Source of the DNA: Aplidium turbinatum
Taxonomy: Eukaryota; Chordata; Ascidiacea; Aplousobranchia; Polyclinidae
Direction: 5' to 3'
DNA length: 64,000 nt
Assembly: GCA_918807975.1 (NCBI GenBank)
Contig: OU964918.1
Coordinates: 30,798,477 to 30,862,476, forward strand
Of the stretch, positions 45,138-57,371 are shown one piece after another. Each line of letters opens with the position of its first letter. The first letter of the stretch is position 1. The translations under genes were made by a program, and so were the position numbers. The notes beneath the pieces are model-generated. The model was given only the letters and a program-made list of their open reading frames with translations. It searched no databases and was not told the DNA's origin.

Positions 45138-48130
45138 CTAAAATTTGTTGATACACCACAGATTGACACATTCTTCCGCAACGGAGTTGTACACTGACAG
45201 GTCCCACCTACTGCACCGGGTGGCAAGCCGAGGGCAAACAAGAAGGTGGTCCGCTGTTTGGGGCTCGGTGCCACAGATACATACAACAAGGCCCGTGTCG
45301 TAGCCCCACTCCACCATTGCAGACTTAGTACGTCCAACACCGGTTCGGAGTCGATTTAGTGTTTTCCACTTTGCCCAAGGAGCGTTTGCTCCTTGGGGGG
45401 AGGGACTCTGATGGTGGGATCTTTATTTCACTGTATGATGGGTCATTTTCGAATTGTTGTTTCCATTGCTTAAGTCTTGTTTCTTCTTTTGTTGAGGTTA
45501 GTGGCTGAACGTCTGTTAGGAAGCTTTTTCTTGATTTCAACCGGGTTTGTGCAGCAGTTTTTCCAAATAGAGGATGTTTTTCATCACATGTTTGCTTTAG
45601 CCTTTCAGCTTGACTGTTAACGTCTCTTCTTATGTGTGGTGGTGCAATACCAGCAAGCAGATAAAGTTTGTTGGTATTTGTGGGCTTCAGACACCCAGTA
45701 ATAAGACGACAAGAATGATTGAGTACCGAGTTAAGCTTCGATGAGTGACAGGACCTGTTCCAAACAGGGCATGCATATTCTGCTGTGGAGTAGCACAAAG
45801 CCAATGCGGTCATTCTGAGGGTTTGTGGATTAGTGCCCCACCCAGAGTTGGTAAGCTTTCTCAGGATATTGTTTCTGGTGTTAACCTTAGCCTTTGTGTT
45901 TTCAATGTGCTTTTTGTAGCTGAGAGTACGGTCCAGTGTCACTCCAAGGTAGACGGGGTTAGGGCAATGTTCCAGCTCTGTTCCCGACCAGGAGATTTTG
46001 AGGGTCCTTGTAGCTTCTCTGTTTTTTAGGTGGAAAGAACATACTTGTGTCTTTGAAGGGTTAGCTTTGAGGTGATTGTTGGTGTGATATTGTGTTAACT
46101 CCTCGAGCGACTTTGTAAGGTTTTGTTCTATAGCAACAAAGGTCTTTTCTTGTGATGTTATGCAAAGATCATCGGCGTATATAAACCGCTTAGTGTGTTG
46201 ATCTATCGGCTGATCGTTGGTGTATATGTTATACAGTAACGGTGCTAGAACACTTCCTTGAGGAAGTCCATTCCGTTGATGATGCCAGCGGCTTGTTTTT
46301 GAATTCAGGATAACTTGGAATCGTCTGTTGTGGAGTAACGTTGCTATAAGCTTTGTTACTGCAGCATCTTTGGACATCTGCAAGATCTTTTTCAGCAGGA
46401 GACGATGGTTTACTGTGTCATAAGCCGAAGATAGGTCAACAAATGCAGCACCAGTAATCATACCTTTCTGGAATCCGTCTTCAATATGTTGCGTTAGACA
46501 CAGCAATTGACCTGTTGTTGACTTTCCAGGCCGAAAGCCAGCTTGTTGGGGAATTAGTTGTGGTTCAACAGAAGGTGATAGTCGGCCAAGAATTAACCTC
46601 TCGAACAATTTGTAAAGGTGACACAGTAAAGAAATTGGTCTGAAGCTTTTTGCTAGAGATGGATCTTTTCCAGGTTTCAGAAGAGCAATGATCCGTGCTT
46701 TCAACCAGATTTTTGGGATGTGTTTCTTTGCCATGCAACAATTAAACAATTTTAGAAGCCACTTTCTAGCCAAAGGACCAAAATGTTTTATTTCTTCAGT
46801 GAAAATGCCGTCTAGTCCAATAGCTTTGCCATTTTTGAGAGTATCAATACCTGCCTTAAGTTCGTTTGGTGAGAAGGGTTTTGTTAAACCAGTATTTTCA
46901 GTATATTCCACATTCTTGACTTTCGGTCTGGGGATTTTTTTTGTTGGTTTACCATTTTCCAGCAGCTGGTGGGCAACTTTATTAGCCGTGATAGGATAGT
47001 GTTGCTGTTTTGATTCTGATGGATCGTTACTTAATTTTCGTATTAGACTCCATGCCTTCTTGCTATTCCTCGACATATCTGTTGCTTCGATGGTGTTTTG
47101 CCATTTTCGTTGCCGTTCTTCGGAGATGGAGATCATCAGGAGTTCGCCGGTAAGGATGGTAGCTTCCGCAAAAGGATCTTCTTCAAACAGTTGTTGGTAC
47201 TTTTGCAACAGTTTGGCACTTTCGCAGTTTAGACCGGGAATATATTTTGAGCTACATCCACGTGGGATGTTTCTCTTGGCTATCTGGCGCACAAGATTGG
47301 CAAAGGATTCATAATTTTCTGGCGCTGGGTCAACTGATTTTATTTTGTTTTCAAGTTCTTCTGTGAAACATGCCCAGTTTGCCTTTTGAAAGTTGAAACG
47401 TCGTTGAAAAGGAACACTTGATGGTGAGATTGCGGCAGAGATGCTTATGCTGATTGGACGGTGTTGTGTTCTTGGGATAGCATTCAATACTGTTTTCTTA
47501 CACATTCCTGCAATTCTATGGCTTGAAAATGCAATATCGGGGTTGTAACCAGATTTCCATCTTCTGCTATTGAATGAGTGGGGCTGTTTAGCGTCATGTA
47601 TTAGGCTGAGTTGGTAGTTTTCAGCCCATAATTCAACAGCTTCACCATCAAGGTTTGTTTCACTGTATCCCCACTGGGTGCTATGGCTGTTAAAATCACC
47701 AATCACAACATGTGGTTTCTCTGTAGTTAAGAAAGGAGGAAGTTCAAATTGGGTAGGTGGCGGTTTGTAAATGGAGGTGATGTTGACATGAGTGAGCTCA
47801 ACAGACAGCGCTTCGATGTCCTTCAGATTGAGCTTTGATGTTGATTGCACAATCAGTCCTTCTCTGACAAACATGGCACTGCCATGTTTTTCATGCGGCC
47901 TTTCAATGAAATTTTTCATGCCGTCCACCTGAGGTCTTGGATCGTTTTCCCCTCGGTGAGTTTCTTGAAGGCAGAGAACATCAGTGGTGGTCTCTGCACA
48001 ATTTGGAAATCAGAGCTTGCTTGGGTGCGGATACCCCTTCAGCTTTGAGAGATATTATGGTCAACGCCGGCTTTGATAAAAGCCGATCGTTGTGACGTTG
48101 GCCTCTCTTCTTGCATCTAAGGGTCTTCAT
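45138..48130 (-). mobile_element. Jockey-like LINE, nearly complete EN-RT region
   Basis: The minus-strand ORF 47928-45325 (867 residues) plus short extensions on both sides after frame changes. It codes for an apurinic-type endonuclease and a reverse transcriptase, used for target-primed retrotransposition. No ORF1 (gag-like) protein is seen upstream and no target duplication could be fixed. Confidence 0.93.
45138..48130 (-). pseudogene. LINE ORF2: endonuclease plus reverse transcriptase
   Basis: From a possible ATG at 48130: MKTLRCKKRGQRHND, then SAPKQALISKLC; after a frame change near 48000, TTTDVLCLQETHRGENDPRP and QVDGMKNFIERP. Endonuclease motifs: QETHRG, GDFNSHSTQWG, GYNPDIAF, TQHRP. 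RT motifs in order: FRPISLLCHLYKLFERL, QAGFRPGKSTTGQLL, AAFVDLSSAYDTVNH (catalytic Asp), GLPQGSVLAPLLYNIYTND, FIYADDLCI (catalytic YADD), YLGVTLDRTLSYKKHI. After a second frame change near 45380, PWAKWKTLNRLRTGVGRTKS leads to the Cys/His knuckle CICGTEPQTADHLLVCPRL and a stop at 45138-45140. The layout matches jockey-group LINEs. Catalytic residues are kept, and two frameshifts are the only clear defects. ORFs on the opposite strand are shadows. Confidence 0.92.
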
Positions 48131-48239
48131 ATCAGTAGATAGTATAATCTCTCTTTAGAAGTTTTAGTAGAATTCGCAGCTACTACTGTGTAGTGGGCTG
48201 GCAGGGATCGCGACGTGAACGCTTCTACTATGATCCCCA

Positions 48240-50185
48240 AATTTGAAGTAAAAGACAATTTACTGTAAGCTTGCTACACAGAATGAAACGGCCATTTGTA
48301 CAATTGGTTACTATGTAGAAAAATCATTTGCATTACGTTACAAATTGCAATCATTAAAAATGATGGATGATTCCTGCTATAGGTCTGCCGTCAATTTTAT
48401 GCATAATAAATTGCAATATAACTATGCATGTAAAATCATTCTGGACATGTAGCCTACTTTGCAATAAAATTTTAGTAAGCTAACAAAGGTGGTACTGGTA
48501 TGAATGAAAGCAACAAAATTGATTTTAAAATATCGTAAAGTTGGTTTCTTGACCTGGTTCTAAAAGATCGCTCACATAACATGGTGTAAAAATCTTCAGT
48601 GGTTCAGACAAAATAATGATTTTCAATGATAAGGAGATTTTGTAGATGCAAACAAAATCGTTAAGTTTATGCAATTGACCACAAGTAGAAACAAATAGCA
48701 CTCAATGAATTTGTGACATTGAAGCTCTCTTAACAGCCTAACAGTCTAATAGAGATAAGTTACCAGCCTGTTCAATCAGTTTAGGCTGCCGGGTTGAGAA
48801 GCCTCAAGGGGAGGCATTTGTTGTTTTTGTTTTATTGCAAGTTTAGATCACGACGTCTCAGTGAAACAAGCTGGGCTCCCCTTGTCGTACTTCCGCAAAC
48901 ACTCTTCAGTTATTTAACACAATCTAAGCAGCATGTTGCAGTGAAATTTTTTTTTGAATAGATTAGAAGAAAACTACTAAAAAAGCCATGCCCTTATTAA
49001 AATTGCCACTATTAAAAACTATTAAAATTATTATAAAGAGCCATGCCACCTTCTTGGCACGGCTCTTTTGTACGTCATTAAGTCTCTTTTGTCGTCATTT
49101 GGCTCTTTTGTACGTGTAAAGTAAATGTTAACATGCATATTTAGCATGGCGAAGTTTCTAGCACACTCACGAATCTACAATGTTGCTCATTTGAAACTGA
49201 AAAACAGGTTGACAAAATGAAACAATGGCTGATCCTTGTGATGATTGATATTACTTTGTATCTTCCCAATATGGTTGCAATGCAGGGCGAAGTTTCTTCA
49301 CTAGTTCTTCTAGAAACCTTGTTATAGAAGGTTTGGTAGGTCTGCTTTGAACATCTTAATCCGGTAATTGGCGTTCGTATCCCTTTCTTTGTTGACAGAG
49401 GAAAGTAGGCCTAGTTGTAAACTGATGTTTGGCGAGCTTGAAATGAAGTCTCACGAGAACTCATGTAGAACTGGAAATTATTATCATCGGACAAATGACT
49501 TTTTGCGAAACTACTAAACTTCCTTCTGAAATAGCAACAATAGCTCCGGAGATTTCATCCCAATATGAGGACAAAAAAAAAACGGAAACCAGTTAATGAG
49601 TTTTCTTTTTAATGACAAATCATAAAAAAAAATTGCAAAACCTGTGCTGTGATTGAGTTTTAACAATGTCTAAGTTATTTTGTATGTGATTGATTAGTTG
49701 TGCTTTTATGTTAAATTAATAATAATCAGGCAGCTATATATAGCATAAACAAACATTTGAATCTAAAAAAGGACAATTATTCTGTCATTTTAGCAAAATA
49801 GAAAACCTATTTTTGCGACCGACACTGCTGCCTGATCACTTTGTGTTTATCCTTTTTGCACACGCTACAGTGCTGGAAATGACCTTGTGTGTTGCAGCTG
49901 ACAGCGTAAGAACGTCCTTTTTTGCGAATGACCTGCAGGCATAGATGTCGCAAACTTGCTGAGGCCCCGTACTTCCGTTTGCACATGATTTCATTGATTG
50001 TAGTTTTTTGACACAAATATTTTTGAATGATTATTCGTTTTGTGTTTCTTTTGTTTTCGATTGGAAAAGTAATACTGCCACAAATTCCTCTCAGGCATGC
50101 TATTTAATTTGCAACCATGAAATAATTAAATGGCTTCTACTAAAAAAAAAAAAAAAGCAATTAGCATTGTGAGGTATTTAGCATG
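48240..50185. other. No gene established; small hairpin at 49037-49070
   Basis: Mostly AT-rich spacer. AGAGCCATGCCA...TGGCACGGCTCT forms a 12-bp-stem hairpin, followed by three imperfect repeats of GGCTCTTTTGTACGTCATT (49063-49120). Confidence 0.5.
49807..50016 (-). CDS. Unassigned Cys-rich ORF, possibly a 3' exon
   Basis: 69 residues, minus strand: MCKRKYGASASLRHLC, VSCNTQGHFQHCSVC, KKDKHKVIRQQC, ending RSQK before a stop. Several spaced Cys residues and basic segments could suit a small secreted or zinc-binding domain, but I recognise no family. No splice acceptor or neighbouring exon could be shown, so chance remains likely. Confidence 0.15.
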   Translation of the reverse strand: MCQKTTINEIMCKRKYGASASLRHLCLQVIRKKGRSYAVSCNTQGHFQHCSVCKKDKHKVIRQQCRSQK

Positions 50186-50189
50186 ACGA

Positions 50190-50650
50190 TAGTATAAAGC
50201 AAAGTGGTTGAAAAGCCTGGTTCGATTACTGGCTTAAAGCTGCTTGTTGAAAAACACTGCTCACCTTTACCCAGGGTGTCATAAATTGGGTGTTTTTTTG
50301 TGTTTTGTTTGTCGTATCCAAGCTTACACCCGGTGGTTGAAGATTTAGATTAAGTGAACGGGAAGGCAAGGAAGCCAATCTTCGTGTCCACCTTCAGGCA
50401 TGCCTTTAAGTGTCGTGCCAAAGACACAGCCACATGCTCTTGAGAGGTGTCGAACCGGCGTTCTTTCGATTGCCGTTCCAGCGCTTTGGTGGGTGAAGTT
50501 GCTGAATGAATTCGGCAGAGAGAAATAAACTGAACACCCTAGTCTCGTTTGTGCTGAAGGCTCAGTATAATGAGAATCCTATCTTCCCATCTCCCGATGT
50601 TTGTGTTCAAGTATGGGACCCATCTTTATATTTTCTACCCATGGGAGGCC
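50190..50650 (+). repeat. SINE-like repeat 2, copy 2
   Basis: Shares GTTGAAAAACACTGCTC, GTATAATGAGAA and CAAGTATGGGA with the flanks of the MITE at 11546-12168. It includes a minus-oriented tRNA-like piece (complement GGTTCGACACCTC, a B-box form). Boundaries are approximate. Confidence 0.55.
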
Positions 50651-50654
50651 CTTA

Positions 50655-53600
50655 ATTGCTCCTCAAACAAGCAACTTTTAAAGAAAACAAACAGGACTTC
50701 AATAAATACGCGATGTTTTCTTCCTTTCCAAATTTCTAACTTTCTAAGTTTGTAATAAAACTGAAAATCGCAATGGAAACATTAAACAAAATAAATAACA
50801 TGGTTTAATTTAATGCAATGAATAATTTTGTTCTTCGACAAAATCACCATCGTTGTGTTTATATGATTGTTCAAAATTAATGCCCAAATCGCTATCTTGA
50901 ATGATAGGCTACGGTATATGTTTTTCGCAACCTCTGCTGAAAAAGGTTTTCCGGATTTTTTTTGCAAAAAGTAAATTGTTGCAATTTGAACAGCAGTGTC
51001 GCAGCTTTCCTGCAATTACTCTGTTTCAGCAAATCTTCTATTTCAAACGTCAATTGAACATGACAGATTGTCAATCAGTTTATCAAAAAAAAAAACGGTT
51101 GCCGTTGATCTTTTTCGATGCAATCTCTTGTCATCTTCAATTCTGCATTAATTTTGGAAAAAAGTCCGCTTGTTTTTTTCATAAAATATTGATGAGCCTT
51201 TTGCGTTAAAATATTCAAATTGCGACACCAACGGCTGAATTGATTGATTGGCAGGATTTGCATCTGGATGAATCTCGAGTTTGGCAATTTACAAGAAATG
51301 TACCATCAACGCCAAAAGCTTTGTGAAAATTTTGAAGAATCAAAAATTACAATGCTTAATTTTGCATAACAGAATATCGACCTTCTCTAGACAAAGTAAA
51401 AGGTTTTTGTCTAGATTGAACAGCAGAAGCAAGTTGTCTTGTAATATTGATGAACTGTGTTGAAACTGTAAACTGTAGCAAGACTTTGCCCTTAAGAGAG
51501 ATTTTTTGATGTATATTAATGAGAGTTTAAGGAAATGAAAAGCAACTTCAATATAAATCGTAAAACGTAACTACTTTTTCAAATTACCTTTTGTGCTGAA
51601 TAACATTGCAACAGAGAGTGAAGTCCAATTAAACCGTGCAACGTGCATTAAGTGCAAATAAAACATGACTTGAGTTTTTCATACCATTTACCGTTTGTGT
51701 ATTTTAGTCCTTTAAAGTGCATTGCAATTTCCTACGATAAAAATCTTTATAGACTCTTGGTCTTTAAATTAGGCAACGTGGGCTGACTGAATCATTTCCG
51801 TTAAATATCTCCTGGTAGGCCATTAGCCTATGTTCCTTTCAAAATGAATGAGCCTATGTTTTGTGATCTCAACTTGAGGTTGATAAAGTGGATACCGGAA
51901 TCACGCAGAACGCAAATGAAGCAAGCCAATCAAATTAAGTTTTGCATGGGCATTAAAGTGATCAAACTACTGATTCAAACCAATAAGAATTCATTTCCAA
52001 GCATAAAATATAACATCTCTTTTAATTTCACCACTTCTAACGTTTTAAATAACTTTCAAATAAGCCATTTTGCACTTATAGGCTTCCTGGAAAATCTTAC
52101 AGTACCTTTATAACTCACCGCTCTTTCAAATATACGACTTATTCCAAATATAAGTTTTGCACTTGATGGAAGTGTTTCAATAACTTTAAAGTAGGTAAGG
52201 AGAATGGAAACATTGTGTGAATTATAAGCAGTTACAATTGATGATAATCCAAAACGTGATGCAGATAATTTTATTATTAAATAATTATTTAGAGTGCAGT
52301 ATTTTCCTATATAAAGCTTGCTGCTTTTTCCAATAAAATATAACCTTTTTTTGTGCAAAATGATTTCTAAATTCTATTTCTCATCTTAGGTCTATATTTT
52401 TGCTTTGCTTCTGTAAGAACAAGAGGGAAAAGAAAAAGATTCACTATGATGTTCTCAGTAACATTGAACGAAATCTACTTGAACAAAAATTTTCATTGAA
52501 GTAATAAAATCAAAATGTTGCAGATTTCATGTCAAAAAATTATGCAAACAAGTTGAAGAATTAAAATTCCCACTTTAAGAATTTTTTTCCGTGCGACTTC
52601 GAAGAAAAAGAACCAAGGGTTTGAGTTTTAGTGTTTCTGAGAGTCGCAGTAGACAGTAGGCATTCCTAAATCAGTTTGAAAATGCAAAAGTCTGAACCAT
52701 TATCAAAAAGTTTTTCCCAATGTAAATTTCTGCTTGAATGTGGACTTCAAGCAGAAATTCTTCGGTTTCAATTGATAGACATCTACACCTTTTCTTGCTT
52801 AACCTACAACCCAACTAAAACAAAACAATGATTTGATTTTAACATGAAACTCACTTCAACTACATCACAGCTACCAGGCTCTTACAAATGCTATGTTAAA
52901 AATTATACTCTAGGGCGACATCACACGACAAATCATATGCAGCTTAAAAACTAGCCAGTGGCAAAATTGTTCATCAAATTTTAAAAGAATTGTTAATAAA
53001 TACAATCGACTATAAAGGTATATTTTGCATTTTTGCTTGCTATTTGTGACAGATCGACTAATGTATCGAAGGTCTATTATAAATTTGGAAGGCCTAGGTA
53101 GCCTATTACAAAGTATCATCGTTAATCTCACTGGTTGGTTGTATCAACAAAATGATGTCATAGTTTCATTTCAAATACTTTTGCGCGCAGCTGTTTATGT
53201 ACTACTGTAGCCTATACTTTTTATTTTTGTATTTTTATTTTTTTTGTGTGATTTGAAGATGGACATTTTTGTTTGATGCAAATAAATATACGCATCGATT
53301 TCGTTTAAGAGTTAACCTTTTATAATGTTTCAGTTTCTACGCCATATGTGACATTTGGAAGGATGCATTGGCCTTTGACTTGCTTGTTAAGAAGGGAAAC
53401 TTAGACTAAAATATCAAACTTGGTCTTCCAAAGGCTTGGATGTATCACCAGCATCACAGATAGACTGATGTATAAATAGTCTAAATGTATCAGCGGATAG
53501 TAGCACTCCTTCTCAAAAAAGGTATCTGGAAGAGACATAAATGCATTGGCATTACCATCATTAAAATCCCCAATTATGAGAGATCATTGTGGACTATATA
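50655..53600. other. No gene seen
   Basis: AT-rich spacer with only short ORFs (for example 50901-51209, 51844-52113, 52056-52358), none with recognisable motifs. Confidence 0.55.
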
Positions 53601-53604
53601 AAGT

Positions 53605-53880
53605 TCAGAAACTTCAAGATCAAACCTGCGCTGGTTTTACTGTTGAAGTGTGCGCTTGAGCATATCAAAGACAGCTCTCCATTCCGCAGCACCAAGTGAA
53701 TGAAATAATTCACAGACATCAACACCTCAATTATCGGAAACTTCATTGTGTCAGTCTCGGTGACTGGGCCTTCTTCAGTGGTTTAAAACCTCTACAAGTA
53801 TAGTATGCGCAACGGCCAGGATCAAGCTCTTAAAGAAGCTTTATCAGTCTGAAAATAAAGATTTCCTAAATCACTCAAGT
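53605..53880 (+). repeat. tRNA-derived SINE, copy F (diverged)
   Basis: The body is clear (GACAGCTCTCCATTCCGCAG, CTCAATTATCGGAAACTTCA, GTCAGTCTCGGTGACTGGGC, CCTCTACAAGTA). The tRNA head is eroded. More substitutions than in the other copies suggest greater age. Confidence 0.8.
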
Positions 53881-53884
53881 AGGC

Positions 53885-54350
53885 CTAAATTATAAAAAAA
53901 TCGATCATATAAAAGATGACCTGTTTGTATGCAGTACTTGCTTGTGAATTAAAATATTTGCTTTGCAAATTAGAAATTCTTTAGAAAGTAACAGTATCGC
54001 CTTTTCTAAACAATTCTTTAACAATTTTTATTTTTAACTATAGTAAATAAGGTTTAACGATTGTTTTTTACTATTTTGTGTCTTCAGAGTCAGACTCTAG
54101 AGCAAATGTACACCAAAGAGAACGCAATGAACGGTAGACGGCGGAATAGAGTCGCAGTCTGACATTTCTCGCCGCATTTCATCTTTCGGTGTCGGTCTAT
54201 CCTATCGTCATACATTGAACTTAGTACTGACAATCATTTTTTTGTGTTTTTTGATCCGTTTTTCTGCAATATTTTATTTACTTATTTACTTGTTGTACCA
54301 GCTGATCTCATTAAACCTGTAAGTCACCACTGTCCTAATACCAGCGTCAT
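53885..54350. other. No gene seen
   Basis: Spacer between two SINE copies. No supported ORF. Confidence 0.55.
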
Positions 54351-54352
54351 TT

Positions 54353-55310
54353 GTCCACCCAGATAGCTCAGTTGGTTGAGTGCAGGCGCGGATCTAGGAG
54401 TTTTTTTGGGGGGGGGCCAGAAAATTTGAAAATGAATTAAAAAGTAAGAAAAAACAGATATGAACAACCAGTAGCGTAGCCAGGAATTTGGGGGATTTGA
54501 CGCCAGCGGCGGGGGGTCTGGGGGGCCTTCCCCAGAAAATTTTGAAAAATTACTTTGAATTTGGTGCATTCTGAGAGCATTTTCAACAAAAATATGGGTA
54601 TAAATATTCCTGTGAAATGGTGCTGTCCGGTGGCATAACAAAAGGATAAGATCATGTTTTCTTCGGCATTTTTTCGGTAATAAAGCTAAGTCTCTATGTT
54701 TTCTTGTTGGTAATTCCTGGCTGAGATGTTTGAATGTTTGGTATTGGCAAAACTCGCTCTTTTAATGCAGTTTCGTTTAAAATTAGGCAAGCTTTGTTTT
54801 AGAGACATGGAGACTGAAAGCATCATTCTCAATATCGTGACCTCACACGCGTGCCAAAGGGGGGTTGTAAGTCCGCTGTGAGACTAATATCAGCTGTTTA
54901 GAAGCATATCAAACCATTCAATAATTTCTCACAAAATTTCGGGGGGGGCCCGGGCCCCTTGGGCCCCCCCCCATAAATCCGCGCCTGGTTGAGTGCCAGA
55001 CTTTGTGCACGAAGAAGCCGCAAGATCAGCGCAAGTCCGGTTCTCGGGGTGTGCGCTTGAACAATGCATTTTAAGAACTGCTCTCCATTCAACGGCACTT
55101 AGTAGAAGAAGTAATTCACATAATATAATACTTCAACAACAAGTGGAAACTTTACTCTGTCAATCTCGGTAACCGGGCCTACGTCAGTGGTTTAAAACTT
55201 CTAAAAGTACAGTAGGTTATGCAAAGGTGTCATAAATGACATTTCAGAGGCTTTCTCAGTTTAAGAATAAAGGTTAAAACCACACCAATCGATCAAACCA
55301 TACTCACATC
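54353..55310 (+). repeat. tRNA-derived SINE, copy G, split by a MITE
   Basis: The head GTCCACCCAGATAGCTCAGT TGGTTGAGTG ends at the MITE; after it, GTTGAGTG is repeated and the SINE goes on through GTCCGGTTCTCGGGGTGTGC, ACTGCTCTCCATTCAACGGC and GTCAATCTCGGTAACCGGGC to about 55310. Confidence 0.88.
54383..54987. mobile_element. hAT-type MITE (CAGGCGCGGATCT family), copy 2
   Basis: Ends CAGGCGCGGATCTAGGAG and AATCCGCGCCTG, perfect 8-bp duplication GTTGAGTG (54375-54382, 54988-54995). 605 bp, very close to 11546-12168, with a small internal deletion in the GTGGCGTAGCCAGG part. High similarity points to recent spread. Confidence 0.95.
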
Positions 55311-55311
55311 A

Positions 55312-55830
55312 CATCATCATCATTATCATTTTCAACCTGTGGTAGCCTACTGCTGAGCAAGGCCTTCCCCTTTTCTTGCCAATCCAGTCGATTGTGTGCT
55401 TTTATCAGGGGCGCCATCCACTTTTAGAATTTGGGGGGGGGGGTGATTTTTGGACAGTAGGCTAAAATCGTCATAGTCATTTCAACTTGACTCCAATGAG
55501 TGGGGGGGCGATCACCTCCCTCACCCCCCTTGGATAGAGCCCATGGTTTTTATGTACCAGTTTGTTGTTCCACATTCTTTGTCAATTTCGTCTCTCCATC
55601 TCATTTTTGGCTTTCCTTGTTTGCGTTTGTTTTCCCAGGATGTCCAAGTTGTTAATTTGTTAGTCTATCTGTTGTCCTGATGTCTTGCTATATGACCTGC
55701 CTATGACCATTTTAGTTTTTTGATAGATATTACAATACCCCGCAATCTAATTTGATTTCGAATCCATTCAGCAGTTTTTTGTCTTGCCATGTTAAACCTA
55801 TCATAATTCGTTAATTCATCGAGCGTTGTC
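55312..55830 (-). pseudogene. LINE 3' end (EN-RT type), split by a MITE
   Basis: Minus-strand pieces: IRNQIRLRGIVISIKKLKW, AGHIARHQDNR, WENKRKQGKPKMRWRDEIDK and ECGTTNWYIK, then beyond the MITE AHNRLDWQEKGKALLSSRLP with QVENDNDDD and a stop. This follows the C-terminal pattern IRxRIKxLKWxWAGHxAR...GRPxxRWxDEI common to many EN-RT LINEs. The ATGATG tract at the end fits a LINE 3' tail. The rest of the element is gone. Confidence 0.75.
55406..55545. mobile_element. 140-bp hAT-type MITE (deletion derivative)
   Basis: Ends CAGGGGCGCCATCCACTTTT and TTGGATAGAGCCCATG; flanks GCTTTTAT (55398-55405) and GTTTTTAT (55546-55553) match at 7 of 8. It keeps only the two termini of the family seen complete at 36883-38062. 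Confidence 0.9.
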
Positions 55831-55859
55831 AGATATGTGGACCTCACAACGCTCAATGA

Positions 55860-57318
55860 AAACACAATCCATTGGCTACTGCGCCTGGATGTAACAACGT
55901 GATCTGTGGTGGCCTCAAACGCAAGAAGAAGATTCGTTATACTGCATTACATTATAATCTGCGATAGATTCATATTCTATCAGCTGTCGCTTAGAAGAAA
56001 AAAATACAAAAAAATAATGCAGTATGCAAGCATGTATTAAGAAACAGGAGATACATTGGTACAAACAAATGCTTTGTTTTTATTGTGAGTTCAAATGAAA
56101 TGCACGTAGGCGATGTAATTTTTTGTTTTTGTAAGTTTTTGCAAATGCTGTTGATTGGGCTAAGAAGCGATGTTAGGATTTCAAACTATGGAAAAAGGAA
56201 AAAGAAGAGCACGAAAGTGACGTTTATGCTACGTAGGTTATACTGTAATTTTAGCTTTTTCTCAGTGCAATGACAAGCGACTACGCAACGGAAATAGAAG
56301 AAGTGATGGGTATTACTCAAAGTATAGCAAAGTTTCGGTTTTACAGTAAAGCAACGTTTCTCTTTTCTTTATATCAAGATTTCAACAACTTGTAAAGGTT
56401 TTGCCTTGAGAATTATTCTTTACATGCGCTTTTGTAAGTTTTATTTTGCGGTAGATCGAAAGAATGAACATTCCAGTAACTGCATTCAAACTGCCTTCCG
56501 CAAATGGTCATTCTTCACATGTAAAACCGTTTAAATCTCAACTTACCCACGTGAGATTGCGTTTTTGCTATGGCCATCGTTTTGAGCTCATGCTTTTGGT
56601 CTTTTAGTCTATGATATCCATGAGCGAGCATTGGCAGCATAAGTCGTCAACCAGAATAAATTTTCACCAGAGTTCAAACATTTTGTAAAAATATTTACGT
56701 TAAAATGTATAGCAGGCAAAAGTTATTGTCACGTGGATTGCAGATAAGCTGCCTTTTTATTCTGTGGTTTGTATTCAACAAACGCAGCATTTTTCTGTTT
56801 AAATCTCCAAAGTTGGTATTTGTCTTCTACACTTTACAGTACGGTATGTTGTTGACTTAGTTTATACGCCGGGATTTGGACAGCGATAAGTTTCTTCTAA
56901 AAGCTCATTTGTTTATTGCATAAACGTAAATATTTGTTGCTTTCTTCTGGTAGCGGCAGGAAGAAAATGGTGAATAATAAAACAAATAGTGCTCATTATT
57001 CAGTGTTTCCCAAGTGTAAACGTTTAAAAAAAAAGGTAAAATTAGCGATTTATTTTGCCGCTTCATCTTTGACATCAAGTGCAGTATTTTCTATGCAAAT
57101 ATCGGACAAACCCGGCCCTCAGTTATATAAATTGTGGTCGTATTTACCTCATACACATCTACCACAAGATCTATTAATATTCTCCCATCTAACCTCGGAA
57201 CAGCAAGGTCTTTACAATTTATGCGATTCACCAGATTCCTATAGGAGTTTGTGCATGTAGCTTAGATTATCAAAACTAGAGTTTGGCCACGGTTGTTGCA
57301 ACAGCCACTTGCTATTGG
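55860..57318. other. No gene established
   Basis: The ORF at 56916-57260 (114 residues, plus) is the longest here. It is Lys/Ser-rich and has no recognisable domain. Confidence 0.5.
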
Positions 57319-57371
57319 CAGTTTCGGTCTTTGGGGTGTGCAAACTGTGCGATCGCACAGGGCCCGCAATT

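Noticed and set aside
45745-47314. Plus-strand ORFs opposite the LINE (45745-46029, 46688-46999, 47060-47314)
   Set aside because: They are antisense shadows of the reverse transcriptase frame.
56916-57260. 114-residue ORF as a gene
   Set aside because: Low-complexity Lys/Ser content, no recognised domain, no partner exon.
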